A stretch of DNA of 64,000 nucleotides. Origin: Hydrogenophaga sp. GTDB taxonomy: Bacteria; Pseudomonadota; Gammaproteobacteria; Burkholderiales; Burkholderiaceae_C. Location of the stretch: the NCBI RefSeq assembly GCF_011390835.1, contig NZ_JAABRQ010000016.1, positions 1 to 64,000 of the forward strand, read 5' to 3'. This document shows positions 18,886 through 27,864 of the stretch, piece by piece. Position numbers and translations under genes: made by a program. The notes below the pieces were generated by a model that worked only from the letters and a program-made list of their open reading frames with translations, did not search any database and was not told where the DNA came from. The stretch's first letter is position 1, and each line of letters begins with the position of its first letter.

Positions 18886-20145
18886 ATGTCCATGCCCACC
18901 ATGCCCCGTCGCCGCGAAATCCTCCACGCCAGTGCCGCCGGGCTGGCCGTTTTTGTGGCGGGCTGCGCTTCGGTGCCCACGGGGGCAAAACCGAGGGTGG
19001 TGGTGGTCGGCGGCGGCTGGGGTGGACTCGGTGCGGTGCGCGGGCTGCTGGAAGGAGGGCACGTGGCAGTGACCATGGTCGAGCCCAACGAGGCGTTCAT
19101 GTCCTGTCCGCTGAGTGCGCACTACATCGCAGGCTTTCAGCCAGCCTCGGACTTTCAGCGCAGCTATCAGAAGGTCGACCAGCTCGGCGTGAAGCGGGTG
19201 CGGGAACGGGTGCTGGAGATCGACCGCGTCAAGGCACAAGTCATCACGGCCACGCAACGGCTGTCGTACGACTATCTCGTGCTGTCTCCAGGTGTGGACT
19301 ACATGGAAGAGAGCATCCCAGGTTACGCAGAGGCACGTGCCCAACTGCCCGTGGGATTCCGCGCCTTCGAGCAGATGGCGGTGCGCAAGCAGGTGGACGA
19401 GTTCCTTGTCAATGGGGGCAACTTCGTCATCGGCACGCCCAAGCCACCCTACCGCTGCCCGCCAGCCCCCTACGAGCGCGCGTTCTTGATTGCCGAACAA
19501 ATGCAGCAACGCGGCACCAAGGGCAAGCTCATTCTGGTGGACGCCAACCCCAACCCGATGCCGCCACCGATCGCCAAGCCCATCCTGAACGCCATGAAGC
19601 AGCTCTATCGCGACCAGATCGAGTACATGCCCAGCGTGGATATTCAATCCATCAACATGGGTACGCGGAAGCTGGCCACCACGGCGGGCGAAGTGCCTTT
19701 CACACACGCCAACATGATACTGCCCATGCGCGCACCTGACCTGATACGGCAGGCGGGCCTGGGTGAGCGCTGGGCGTCGGTCAAGCTGCCCAGCTTTCAG
19801 AGCCGGGCCGACGAGCGCATCTTTGTGATTGGTGATTCACAAGGTTCACCGCTGCCAAAGAGCGGTCACGTGGCATTCGGTAGTGGCCAGCAAGTGGCTG
19901 AAGCCATTGTTGCCCGCATACTTGGGCAGTCTGCGCCCACCACCCAGGAAGCCGCCGAACTGCCCATGGGCATTTGCTGGGCCAGCGTGACGCACAAGGA
20001 AGCCATCAACATCAACGTGCGCGGCAGCGTGCTGCCGGGCGAGGCGCCTAAGCTGAGACTGACGGTGGACGAGCAACACAACGCTCGCTCAGGAGCCGCA
20101 GCAGTGAGCTGGGGTGAAGGCATGTGGAAGGCGATGCTGGGCTAG
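18886..20145 (+). CDS. Flavocytochrome c sulfide dehydrogenase-type flavoprotein, stand-alone (FccB/SoxF-like)
   Basis: Predicted periplasmic FAD protein of the sulfide-dehydrogenase family. A twin-arginine signal (RRREIL) ends in a possible lipobox (FVAGC, Cys27). The FAD-binding loop VVVGGGWGGLGA follows at 39-50. Cys74 (FMSCPLS) matches the family's covalent FAD site and Cys191 (YRCPPAPYER) one cysteine of the redox disulfide; the partner cysteine is absent (ERWASVKLPSF at about 295-305). No cytochrome subunit is adjacent. AAGGAG stands seven bases before ATG. A second family member is at 46857-48224. Confidence 0.85.
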   Translation: MSMPTMPRRREILHASAAGLAVFVAGCASVPTGAKPRVVVVGGGWGGLGAVRGLLEGGHVAVTMVEPNEAFMSCPLSAHYIAGFQPASDFQRSYQKVDQLGVKRVRERVLEIDRVKAQVITATQRLSYDYLVLSPGVDYMEESIPGYAEARAQLPVGFRAFEQMAVRKQVDEFLVNGGNFVIGTPKPPYRCPPAPYERAFLIAEQMQQRGTKGKLILVDANPNPMPPPIAKPILNAMKQLYRDQIEYMPSVDIQSINMGTRKLATTAGEVPFTHANMILPMRAPDLIRQAGLGERWASVKLPSFQSRADERIFVIGDSQGSPLPKSGHVAFGSGQQVAEAIVARILGQSAPTTQEAAELPMGICWASVTHKEAININVRGSVLPGEAPKLRLTVDEQHNARSGAAAVSWGEGMWKAMLG

Positions 20146-20168
20146 TCAACATCCCGCACAGAGCCTTA

Positions 20169-20582
20169 TTAGTCGCTGCCGGAGACACGCCCGCGCAGCG
20201 CCTTGATCTGGCCTCGGTTCACCTTACCATCCACGCGGCGGCGTTGTGAGCCCAGCGTCGGTCGGGTGGCCTTGCGGGCCTTGGGCACGTGGGCCACGCT
20301 GTCGATCAGCGCCTGCAGCCGCGCCAGCGCGTCGGCCTTGTTCTGCTCCAGGCTGCGGCTGGTCTGTGCCTTGATCACGACCACCCCTTCTAGTGTGATG
20401 CGCTGGTCGCTCAGAGCCAGCAGCCGTTGCTGAATCGCTTCGGGCAGCGACGAGCCGTGGATGGCAAAACGCAGGTGCACTGCGTTGGACACCTTGTTCA
20501 CGTTCTGCCCGCCCGCACCCTGGGCACGTATGGCGGTGAACTCCACCTCGGCTTCGGTGATGTGATGCGCACGGGTCTTCAT
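20169..20582 (-). CDS. arfB: Alternative ribosome-rescue factor ArfB (YaeJ)
   Basis: Peptidyl-tRNA hydrolase that frees stalled ribosomes without a stop codon. The catalytic GGQ motif is at 24-26 (GAGGQNVNKV), and the basic C-terminal tail that enters the empty mRNA channel is present (RRRVDGKVNRGQIKALRGR). Start ATG 20582 (MKTRAHH) gives 137 residues, the usual size, and rules out the larger release factors. Confidence 0.94.
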   Translation of the reverse strand: MKTRAHHITEAEVEFTAIRAQGAGGQNVNKVSNAVHLRFAIHGSSLPEAIQQRLLALSDQRITLEGVVVIKAQTSRSLEQNKADALARLQALIDSVAHVPKARKATRPTLGSQRRRVDGKVNRGQIKALRGRVSGSD

Positions 20583-20624
20583 GCGTTCAAGTCTGGCACA
20601 GCCGCCGGACCGAGGCACGGGCAA

Positions 20625-21164
20625 TCAGTAGCGTTCCTTGATACCGGTCACCATGGCCTTGACCAGGCGCGTGCGCTCCAGGCGACCCATCACCAGCGCG
20701 GCCGCCGCGTGCAGTCCGGCCGATAGCATCAGGGCGTTCGCCAAGCCTTTGTGGAGGTTCTGCAGCCATTCCTCGCCAAAGTAGGTGTCGGTCCCCTGCA
20801 GCCAGCCCGTGAGCCCCAGCGCGAGCACCAGCGACATGAGTGACAGCATCATGAGTGCACCCAGCGGGTTGTGCCCCGCATGCGGGTCGGGTCGGCTGGC
20901 CAGCAGGGCCTGCACATGATGCTTGAGGCGAGACGGCGTCGGAAAGAAGTCCGCAAAGCGCGCATGGTGCGAGCCGACGAACCCCCATACGATGCGCGCC
21001 GACACCAGCGCGGCGGCGAAGTAGCCCACCCACTGGTGCGGGCGTTCACCCTCCTCCAGCAGGAAGTAGTTGAGCAGCACACACGCCACCAGGGACCAGT
21101 GGAACAACCGCACGAACCGGTCCCAGACTGGGTGCTGGCCTTCGTGGAACGATGCGGGGCTCAT
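20625..21164 (-). CDS. Cytochrome b561-type diheme membrane protein
   Basis: A 179-residue protein with four membrane helices and the histidines typical of the bacterial/Ni-Fe-hydrogenase-type cytochrome b561 family (RLFHWSLV near the N-terminus, GSHHARF, LHKGLAN and LHAAAAL near the C-terminus). It likely carries electrons in the inner membrane. The next gene upstream, 14 bases away, encodes a small PepSY-type periplasmic protein, a common pairing. Confidence 0.85.
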   Translation of the reverse strand: MSPASFHEGQHPVWDRFVRLFHWSLVACVLLNYFLLEEGERPHQWVGYFAAALVSARIVWGFVGSHHARFADFFPTPSRLKHHVQALLASRPDPHAGHNPLGALMMLSLMSLVLALGLTGWLQGTDTYFGEEWLQNLHKGLANALMLSAGLHAAAALVMGRLERTRLVKAMVTGIKERY

Positions 21165-21178
21165 CGGTCCGCCCCGTC

Positions 21179-21430
21179 TTATTGCGTGACTTGCGCGCCG
21201 GTGGCGGGATCAAACCAGTGCTCGACCTTCTTGCCATCCTTCATACCGTAGATTTCGTAGCACTGGCCTTTGTTGACCTTGAAGGTCTTGATCGTGTAAC
21301 CCTGTGCTTCGACGCTCTTCTTGAACGCGGCTTCGGGCATCCATTTTTCCTTCGGTACGCTGCACGAGGGCTCGGCCAGGGCCAGACCGGCAACTGAGAT
21401 GAGGGCGGCAGCGATAACAATCGATTTCAT
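21179..21430 (-). CDS. Small periplasmic PepSY-type protein
   Basis: An 83-residue precursor with a clear signal peptide (MKSIVIAAALISVAGLALA) and a mature domain with the PepSY_2 pattern (GYTIKTFKVNKGQCYEIYGMKDGKKVEHWFDP shortened: GYTIKTFKVN then YEIYGMKDG). Two cysteines, one after the cleavage site and one at GQCYE, may form a disulfide. Coupled to the cytochrome b561 gene. Confidence 0.8.
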   Translation of the reverse strand: MKSIVIAAALISVAGLALAEPSCSVPKEKWMPEAAFKKSVEAQGYTIKTFKVNKGQCYEIYGMKDGKKVEHWFDPATGAQVTQ

Positions 21431-21502
21431 GAAACATCCTTTTCAATAGCAACCCAGCAAGTGCTGGTGAGTGCATTGGAGGGGTGCTGGATGAAGCGGA
21501 AC

Positions 21503-22327
21503 TTAATTGTCCCGTGTGAAAGTGCTTCTATTGGTGAGCGTCTCGCTGGCTCCGTCGCTCTCGTCTTTCAACGCCAAGCCGCTGAGTTGCAGTGCCCGCG
21601 CGCGGGTCAGCAGGGTATACAGCTTGTGCGCGGCGCGCTCAGGTGATAGCCCCGCTTGGCGCACATTGGAAATGCAGTTGCGTTGTGCGTCGGTTCGACC
21701 CACACGCGGCGCCCAGGTGAAGTACACACCCAGGCTATCCGGCGAACTCAGTCCCGGGCGTTCCCCGATCAGCACCACTGAGCAGCGCGCGTACAGCAGC
21801 TCGCCCACCTCGTCACCCACGGCCACGCGACCTTGCCGCACCAGGGCCACCGGTGCCAGGAGCCAGCGCTGCGCAGGGTCGCCCCGCAGCAAGGGCAACA
21901 GGTGCGCGAGCAGCGGCACGGCGTGCTGATTGACAGCACGGGACGAAAGACCATCGGCAATCACGAACACCAGATCGGCAGGCGGGCAAGCAGGTCGCGG
22001 CTGCAAGGCCTGCCACCGATCGCGTGACGGTGCATCCAGGCGGCGGCCCCAATCGGGCCGCTGCAAGTAGGCCTCGCGGCTGGGCGCGGCGCTGCTCAGC
22101 ACCGCCGGCACAAGGCCCAGCGCCTCCACGGCTGAGGACACAGCCGCCTCGTCAAGCGTTGCGTAGACCGCGTCGCGCGCCTGCGCATGCGCCAGCTGAA
22201 ACGCCAGATGGGCCGCGGTGGGCTGGCTGTGGCCAGAACGCCCCAAGGCGATGCGGGCGTCTGTGAAGCGGCGCAGACCACCCCAGTCGGCCGGCGTCAC
22301 CAGCGGCGGGACAACTGCAGGTTTCAC
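21503..22327 (-). CDS. eutC: Ethanolamine ammonia-lyase, small subunit
   Basis: Small subunit of the adenosylcobalamin-dependent enzyme that converts ethanolamine to acetaldehyde and ammonia. The family pattern is clear: LRRFTDARIALGRSG near the N-terminus, VFVIADGLSSRAV, LIGERPGLSSPDSLGVYFTW and the RNCISNVR segment. 274 residues. Its ATG overlaps the eutB stop (ATGA). No microcompartment, eutA or aldehyde dehydrogenase genes follow. Confidence 0.95.
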   Translation of the reverse strand: MKPAVVPPLVTPADWGGLRRFTDARIALGRSGHSQPTAAHLAFQLAHAQARDAVYATLDEAAVSSAVEALGLVPAVLSSAAPSREAYLQRPDWGRRLDAPSRDRWQALQPRPACPPADLVFVIADGLSSRAVNQHAVPLLAHLLPLLRGDPAQRWLLAPVALVRQGRVAVGDEVGELLYARCSVVLIGERPGLSSPDSLGVYFTWAPRVGRTDAQRNCISNVRQAGLSPERAAHKLYTLLTRARALQLSGLALKDESDGASETLTNRSTFTRDN

Positions 22328-23745
22328 CCGGCCTCCAGTCGGCGCACGGCCGCACTCAACGCAGGTGGAACGCGGCCCGACAGGCGCAGCGGCTCACGTT
22401 CACCGCCTGGCTCGGCGATGCCCACGCGCAGCAGCCAGGCCTCGAACTCGGGCGCCGGGCGCAAGCCCAGCAGCTGGCGCATCGCCAGTGCGTCGTGAAA
22501 CGAGGTGCTCTGGTAGTTGAGCATGATGTCGTCGGCGCCCGGTACCCCCATGACGAAATTGACGCCCGCGACACTGAGCAGGGTCAGCAACACGTCCATG
22601 TCGTCCGAGTCGGCTTCGGCATGGTTGGTGTAACAGACGTCGCACCCCATGGGCAGGCCCATCAGCTTGCCGCAGAAATGGTCTTCCAGCCCGGCGCGCA
22701 GGATTTGTTTGCCGTCGAACAGGTACTCCGGTCCGATGAATCCCACCACGCTGTTGACCAGCAGCGGCTTGAAGTGGCGCGCCACCGCGTATGCGCGGGC
22801 TTCGATGGTCTGCTGGTCGCAACCATGGTGCGCGCCAGCGGATAGAGCGCTGCCCTGGCCGGTCTCGAAATACATCACGTGCGCACCTCGGGCGCCATCG
22901 TCGAACAGCGCACCGCGCTTCTGCGCCAGGGCCGCACAGCGGGCCTCGTCGAGCAAAGCGAGGTCGATGCCGAAGCTGCGGTTGGTGGCCTCGGTGCCGC
23001 CGATGGACTGGAACACCAGGTCGACCGGCGCGCCCCGCTCGATCGCCTGCAGCGTGTTGGTCACGTGGGTGAGCACGCAGCTCTGGGTGGGCATGTCGTA
23101 GCGCTGGATCACCTCGTCGAGCATCGTCAGCAGGCGCACGACCTGCGGCACATTGTCGGTCGCCGGGTTGATGCCGATCACCGCATCGCCGCTGCCCATG
23201 AGCAGGCCGTCGATCAGGCTGGCGGCGATGCCCGCCATGTCATCGGTCGGGTGGTTGGGCTGCAGCCGCGTTGACAGGCGCCCGCGCAGGCCGATGGTGC
23301 CTCGAAAGCGGGTCACGACCGAGCATTTGGCAGCGATCAACGCCAGGTCTTGCACCCGGCACAGTTTGCTCACCGCCGCCACCATCTCGGGCGTGAGGCC
23401 GGGCGCGAGCGCGTGCAAGCTCACTGCCTGCGCCGCATCGCCGAGGAGCCAGTCGCGGAAGTCGCCGACCGTGAGGTGGGCCACCACCGAAAAGGCCTCC
23501 GCATCGTGGTGGTCGACGATCAGGCGCGTGACCTCGTCGGCCTCGTACGGCACCGCGGGCTCTTGCAGGAACTGCGCGAGCGGTACCTCGGCCAGCGCCA
23601 TTTGTGCCGCCACCCGCTCGGTCCGGTCCTCGGCGGCAACGCCGGCCAGCTGGTCTCCCGAACGCAGCGGCGAGGCTCGCGCGAGCAGGGTCCGCAGGTC
23701 GTCAAACCGGTAGCGGCGCGATCCGATGCTGTGCGCGTGGCCCAC
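22324..23745 (-). CDS. eutB: Ethanolamine ammonia-lyase, large subunit
   Basis: Catalytic barrel subunit of ethanolamine ammonia-lyase. It matches from RYRFDDLRTLLARASPLRSGD through the catalytic core (GSGDAVIGINPATDN, FFETGQGS-like YFETGQGSALSAGAHHG, MGCDVCYTNHAEAD). I set the start at GTG 23745, which has AGGGGG five bases upstream and gives 473 residues; the longer frame runs in antisense-like sequence inside the permease gene. It lies 14 bases behind the permease, so it is in the transporter operon. Confidence 0.95.
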   Translation of the reverse strand: MGHAHSIGSRRYRFDDLRTLLARASPLRSGDQLAGVAAEDRTERVAAQMALAEVPLAQFLQEPAVPYEADEVTRLIVDHHDAEAFSVVAHLTVGDFRDWLLGDAAQAVSLHALAPGLTPEMVAAVSKLCRVQDLALIAAKCSVVTRFRGTIGLRGRLSTRLQPNHPTDDMAGIAASLIDGLLMGSGDAVIGINPATDNVPQVVRLLTMLDEVIQRYDMPTQSCVLTHVTNTLQAIERGAPVDLVFQSIGGTEATNRSFGIDLALLDEARCAALAQKRGALFDDGARGAHVMYFETGQGSALSAGAHHGCDQQTIEARAYAVARHFKPLLVNSVVGFIGPEYLFDGKQILRAGLEDHFCGKLMGLPMGCDVCYTNHAEADSDDMDVLLTLLSVAGVNFVMGVPGADDIMLNYQSTSFHDALAMRQLLGLRPAPEFEAWLLRVGIAEPGGEREPLRLSGRVPPALSAAVRRLEAG

Positions 23746-23759
23746 GTCGCCCCCTGCGC

Positions 23760-24629
23760 TCAGACCGCTGGCTGGCCGCGCTGCGGCCCAGCGCGCCAGA
23801 GCAGCAGCAGCGCCAGCAGGGCCGACGCCACCATCAGGAACAGACTCACCGCGTTGAGCACGGGTGTGGCGCCCTCGCGCATGCGCCCGTACATCAACAC
23901 GGTGAGCGGCGAATCGGAGCCGACCAGCATCAGCGTGGTGTTGAAGTTTTCGAACGACATCAGAAATGCCATCGCTGCGGCGCCGATCATGCTCGGTCGC
24001 AGGTAAGGCAGCGTGATGGTCCACAAAACGGCCAGGCGGCCCGCACCCAGGTTGAGCGCGGCCTCTTCCAGCGTGCGATCGAAGCGGCGCAGGCTGGCCG
24101 AGATGGTGAGGGTGGCGATGGTCACGATGTAGCTGAACTGGCCCAGGATCACCAGCGGCAGGCCGGGCCGCAGGAAGTCCAGCTCCAGGCCCCAGGTTTC
24201 GTCGGCGAAATTGGCGATGCGACTAGCGAAGGCGAGGATGGAAATGCCCAGGATCACGCCGGGAATCACCAGCGGCAGCATCGCCAGCAAAGCCACCGCG
24301 TTCTTGCCCGGGAACTCGAAGCGCTCCAGCAAGAATGCGTTGCAGGTACCCACGCCAACCGAGAGGACGGTGACCCACAGCGCCACCCAGGCACTAGTGG
24401 CGATGCTGCCGAGCAGTTCGCGGTCGTGCAGCAGGCCGGTCCGCTGCTCACTTTGTGCGGAGAACCAGTCCAGCGTGAACCCCATCCAGGGCGGCGTCGG
24501 ATAGGGCGCGTCGTTGAATGCAAACACCGCGACCACCACCAGCGGCACGAACAGGAAAACGAAGAAGCCGAGCACGAAAATGCCCAGGCCAAAACGCTGA
24601 ATGGCGGGTCGCGGCAGACTGGGGATCAC
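23760..24629 (-). CDS. ABC transporter permease, PotC-like
   Basis: Second inner-membrane permease of a polyamine/spermidine-type (POPT family) importer, 289 residues with six helices and the EAA loop (LEEAALNLGAGRLAVLWTITLPYLRP) that contacts the ATPase. GTG 24629 overlaps the stop of the first permease (GTGA). It is directly followed by eutB, which suggests the solute is ethanolamine or a related amine rather than a polyamine. Confidence 0.9.
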   Translation of the reverse strand: MIPSLPRPAIQRFGLGIFVLGFFVFLFVPLVVVAVFAFNDAPYPTPPWMGFTLDWFSAQSEQRTGLLHDRELLGSIATSAWVALWVTVLSVGVGTCNAFLLERFEFPGKNAVALLAMLPLVIPGVILGISILAFASRIANFADETWGLELDFLRPGLPLVILGQFSYIVTIATLTISASLRRFDRTLEEAALNLGAGRLAVLWTITLPYLRPSMIGAAAMAFLMSFENFNTTLMLVGSDSPLTVLMYGRMREGATPVLNAVSLFLMVASALLALLLLWRAGPQRGQPAV

Positions 24630-25492
24630 GTCTTCATCACAGCGCCAAAGCGCTGCCCAGTGATCTTCAGTCCGGCCCACACCAGCGCACTGGACAGGAA
24701 CAGCAACAGAAAGCCGAAGGCCGCGCCCTGGTTCCAGTTGAAGCGGGTGATGAACTGGGTGTATATCTGCTCGGTGAACCAGAGTGAGTTCTTGCCCCCC
24801 AGCAGCGTGGGCGTGAGGTAGTTGCCGAGGCAGAGCATGAAGACCACGATGCAGCCGGCCGCGATGCCGGGCGCGGCGTGCGGAATCACGATACAGCGCA
24901 CGATGTTGGCTGTGCTGCCGCCGAGATCGTAGGCGGCTTCGATCAGGCTGTCATCCAGGCTCTCCAGGCTGTTGACCAGCGGGATGACCATGAACAGCAA
25001 CGAGGCGTAAACCAGACCGACCAGGATGGTGGCGTCGCGGTACAGCAGCTCCACCGGGTGGTCCGCCAGCCCCACCGCCTGCAGAAGGCCCGAGACCACG
25101 CCGGTCTCGCGCAGCAGGATCAGCCAGCCCAGGGTGCGCACCATCTCGCTGACCCAGAAAGGCAGCAGGCACAGCACCAGCAGCAGCATCTTGGTCTGCC
25201 CGCGCGCGACCTTGGCGATGTACCAAGCGGCAGGGAACGCCAACAGCAGGGTGAGCGCCGTCGCCAGCACCGAGATGACCGCCGTGCGCACAAAGGTGTT
25301 CCAGTACAGCGGCTCTTCCCAGAACGTGCGGTACTGGTCCAGGCTGGCCGCGTACTCACCTGGTCCCACGCGGGCCTGCAGTGACAGCAGCAGCAACTCC
25401 ACGTGCGGCAGTATCACCAGCCCGGCGAGCCACAGCAGCGCCGGCGCCAGCAGCAAAGCCAGCATCCAGCGGCGGGTGGTGGCAAGGTTCAT
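24626..25492 (-). CDS. ABC transporter permease, PotB-like
   Basis: First permease of the importer, 288 residues with six helices and an EAA loop (IEAAYDLGGSTANIVRCIVIPHAAPG). ATG 25492 (MNLATT) stands four bases after the ATPase stop; a TTG 15 bases upstream is less likely. Family assignment to PotB-type permeases is firm; the substrate is not. Confidence 0.9.
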   Translation of the reverse strand: MNLATTRRWMLALLLAPALLWLAGLVILPHVELLLLSLQARVGPGEYAASLDQYRTFWEEPLYWNTFVRTAVISVLATALTLLLAFPAAWYIAKVARGQTKMLLLVLCLLPFWVSEMVRTLGWLILLRETGVVSGLLQAVGLADHPVELLYRDATILVGLVYASLLFMVIPLVNSLESLDDSLIEAAYDLGGSTANIVRCIVIPHAAPGIAAGCIVVFMLCLGNYLTPTLLGGKNSLWFTEQIYTQFITRFNWNQGAAFGFLLLFLSSALVWAGLKITGQRFGAVMKT

Positions 25493-25496
25493 GGCG

Positions 25497-26606
25497 TCAG
25501 GCCGCAAAGCACCAGGCTTGCGCGGGCTGGTAGGCGAAGTTCACCGCCTCGCCGGCGCACAGATCAGACAGGCGACCGGTCAGCGGCAGGGCGATGTGCA
25601 GCGGTGCCTGACTGCGGTCTTCCAGCACCTGCACGGTGGAATTGCCTCCATCGAAGAGCACGCTCTGCACCTTGGCGCTCCAGGCTGGCTCGCCTGCCGG
25701 CAGGTCGATCGGGCTGCGCCCGATGTCGATGGCTTCGGGGCGGATGAACAGCGTGGCCGACTGCCCGGCGTCCACGTTGCCCACGCGCTGGGCCCACAGG
25801 GCCAGACCGCCTGCGCTGCGCAGCAGCACCTGCTCGCCCTCGCGCTTCTCGATCCGGCCCTCGAAGCGGTTGTTGTTGCCCACGAAGCCCGCCACGAAGG
25901 CGGTCTGGGGTTGGTAATACAACTGCTGCGGGCTGCCCACCTGCTCGAAGCGGCCGTGGTTCATCACCGCGACCTGATCCGACATCACCAATGCTTCGGA
26001 CTGGTCGTGCGTGATGTAAACGAAGGCGGTACCCACCTCGGCCTGCAACTGCTTGAGCTCCACCTTCATGTGCTCGCGCAGCTTGAGGTCCAGCGCGCCC
26101 AGTGGCTCGTCGAGCAGCAGCAGCGCCGGCTCCAGCACCAGCGAGCGCGCAATGGCCACCCGCTGCTTCTGGCCTCCCGAGAGCTGGTCGATGCGCTTGT
26201 CCTCGCTGCCCGGCAGGCCGACGCGGCGCAGCATGTCGCGCACCCGGTCCCTGGCGGTGGCGCTCTTCATGCCACGGCGCTCCAGCCCATAGGCGATGTT
26301 CTGGCCGACGTTCATCATGGGAAACAGCGCCAGGTGCTGGAACACCATGTTGACCGGCCGCCGGTTGGGCGGCACGCCGCGCATCGAAGCGCCCTTGATG
26401 CGCAGGTCGCCCGCATCGGGCTCGATGAAGCCCGCCACCATGCGCAGCAGCGTGGTCTTGCCGCAGCCCGACGGGCCGAGGATGGAGAAGAAGGACCCAC
26501 GCTTCACCTCGAAGCTCAGGTCGTCGACCGCCACAAACGCCCCATAGCGTTTGCTGACCGACCGGACCTCGAGATCGGGAGCGGCGAGATCGGCGGTGGC
26601 CGACAT
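25497..26606 (-). CDS. ABC transporter ATP-binding protein, PotA-like
   Basis: Cytoplasmic ATPase of the importer with Walker [10 protein letters not shown], signature [15 protein letters not shown], Walker [13 protein letters not shown] and a C-terminal TOBE regulatory domain (about 285-369) as in spermidine/putrescine ATPases. ATG 26606 preferred over GTG 26612. Sixteen bases separate it from the binding-protein gene upstream. Confidence 0.93.
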   Translation of the reverse strand: MSATADLAAPDLEVRSVSKRYGAFVAVDDLSFEVKRGSFFSILGPSGCGKTTLLRMVAGFIEPDAGDLRIKGASMRGVPPNRRPVNMVFQHLALFPMMNVGQNIAYGLERRGMKSATARDRVRDMLRRVGLPGSEDKRIDQLSGGQKQRVAIARSLVLEPALLLLDEPLGALDLKLREHMKVELKQLQAEVGTAFVYITHDQSEALVMSDQVAVMNHGRFEQVGSPQQLYYQPQTAFVAGFVGNNNRFEGRIEKREGEQVLLRSAGGLALWAQRVGNVDAGQSATLFIRPEAIDIGRSPIDLPAGEPAWSAKVQSVLFDGGNSTVQVLEDRSQAPLHIALPLTGRLSDLCAGEAVNFAYQPAQAWCFAA

Positions 26607-26621
26607 CGGCACCGCGGGGGC

Positions 26622-27686
26622 TTACTTGGCGGCCTTGACGCGGTCGAGCACGCGACCTTCGATGTCTTCGATGCCAGCGGGAACGGCCGGGTACCACTTG
26701 ATGTTCTTCAGTGCGGCTTCAGGGAAGCTCTCGGCGAACTGCTGCTTGAGCTTGGCTTCCATAAGCTGGTCGGCGCCTTTGCTGGCGGTGAAGTTGCCTG
26801 CCGAGCCGGCCACCTTGGCCGCGATCTCGGGCCGCATGTTGAAGTTGATCCAGGCGTACGCGGCTTCGTCGTTGCGGCCTTTGGCGGGTATGGCGAAGGT
26901 GTCGACCCAGCCCAGTGCACCGGACTTGGGCGCCACGAACTTCACATCCGGATTGGCTTTGTTGAGCTCCCAGCCGCCGGTGTCCCACATCATGGCCGTG
27001 GTCAGTTCGCCCGAGCGGATGCCGGCCAGCAGCTGGTCCTTGCCGTCCCAGTAGAACTTGACATTCTTCTTGCATGCCATGAGCTTGTTGCCCATTTCAT
27101 CCATGAGCGCAGCGTAGGCCTTGGGGTCGTTGTAGAGAGCAAACGGGTCCTTGCCCGAGGCGAAGGACATGGCGATCAGTGTCGGCCGCTTCAGGCGCAT
27201 GCTGACTTTGCCGGCATTTTCGGGTGCGCACAGGTCTGCGTAGTCAGTGGCCTTGGAGGTCTTGGTGTTGACCACCAAGCCATCGGTTCCCCAGATGTGC
27301 GGCAAGCCGTAAACCGCGCCGGCCACTGTCGTGTTTTTCTTCGTGGCTTCCAGCATGGACGGAATGAACAGATCGGTCTTGATCTTGCTCATGTCCATTG
27401 CCTTGTAGATCTTGAATTCGGTCTGCGGGCCCGCGATACGGTCCTGGCTGGGCTGGGCGAGATCGAAGCCGGCGCCCGCGGTGGCGCGCAGCTTGGAGAT
27501 CATTTCTTCGTTGTTCGAGGTGGTCACCTCGACCTTGTAGCCGGTCTCTTTGGTGAATTGCTCCACGACTTCTTTGGGTGCGTAACCGCCCCAGGTCAGC
27601 AGTCGCAGGGTCTTGTCCTGGGCGTGGGCGGCGCCCGCCGCCAGCATCAAGGTGGCCAGGGTGATTCGAGTCAGGACATTCTTCAT
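26622..27686 (-). CDS. Periplasmic solute-binding protein, PotD-like
   Basis: A 354-residue precursor with a signal peptide cleaved after AAHA and the type-2 binding-protein pattern of polyamine-type systems (LRLLTWGGYAPKEVVEQF, YGLPHIWGTDGLVVN, the AYAWINFNMRPE segment). It is the first gene of the five- to six-gene run ending with eutBC. The polyamine-binding Asp/Trp set cannot be confirmed by eye, so the ligand is inferred from context only. Confidence 0.9.
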   Translation of the reverse strand: MKNVLTRITLATLMLAAGAAHAQDKTLRLLTWGGYAPKEVVEQFTKETGYKVEVTTSNNEEMISKLRATAGAGFDLAQPSQDRIAGPQTEFKIYKAMDMSKIKTDLFIPSMLEATKKNTTVAGAVYGLPHIWGTDGLVVNTKTSKATDYADLCAPENAGKVSMRLKRPTLIAMSFASGKDPFALYNDPKAYAALMDEMGNKLMACKKNVKFYWDGKDQLLAGIRSGELTTAMMWDTGGWELNKANPDVKFVAPKSGALGWVDTFAIPAKGRNDEAAYAWINFNMRPEIAAKVAGSAGNFTASKGADQLMEAKLKQQFAESFPEAALKNIKWYPAVPAGIEDIEGRVLDRVKAAK

Positions 27687-27775
27687 GAGGACACTCGCTT
27701 TCGTGGGTTGGTGTGACAGAGAGACGAAGAATTCACCCGGGTCGGGTACGACACGGGTGCTGGGGCTGCTCGCGC

Positions 27776-27804
27776 AGAATCGAGCAAAGGCCAGATTAAG
27801 TCAA
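27776..27804 (-). promoter_or_regulatory. Candidate sigma-70 promoter of the ABC-eutBC operon
   Basis: On the minus strand TTGACT (27804-27799) and GATTCT (27781-27776) are separated by 17 bases, about 90 bases before the binding-protein ATG. Each hexamer is one to two bases off consensus. I saw no cobalamin riboswitch in this leader. Confidence 0.4.
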
Positions 27805-27864
27805 GTGTGTGAAAACCCCGTGACGGTGATGCCCGTCGGGTGCACAAAGGTTGGATTGCCCCGC

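Noticed and set aside
25026-27716. 896-residue open frame opposite the ABC transporter genes
   Set aside because: Antisense to three clear transporter genes, no recognisable domain, low-complexity His/Gly/Ala composition.
27687-27864. Cobalamin riboswitch before the ABC-eutBC operon
   Set aside because: I looked because EutBC needs cobalamin; no B12-box-like sequence was visible and the leader is short.
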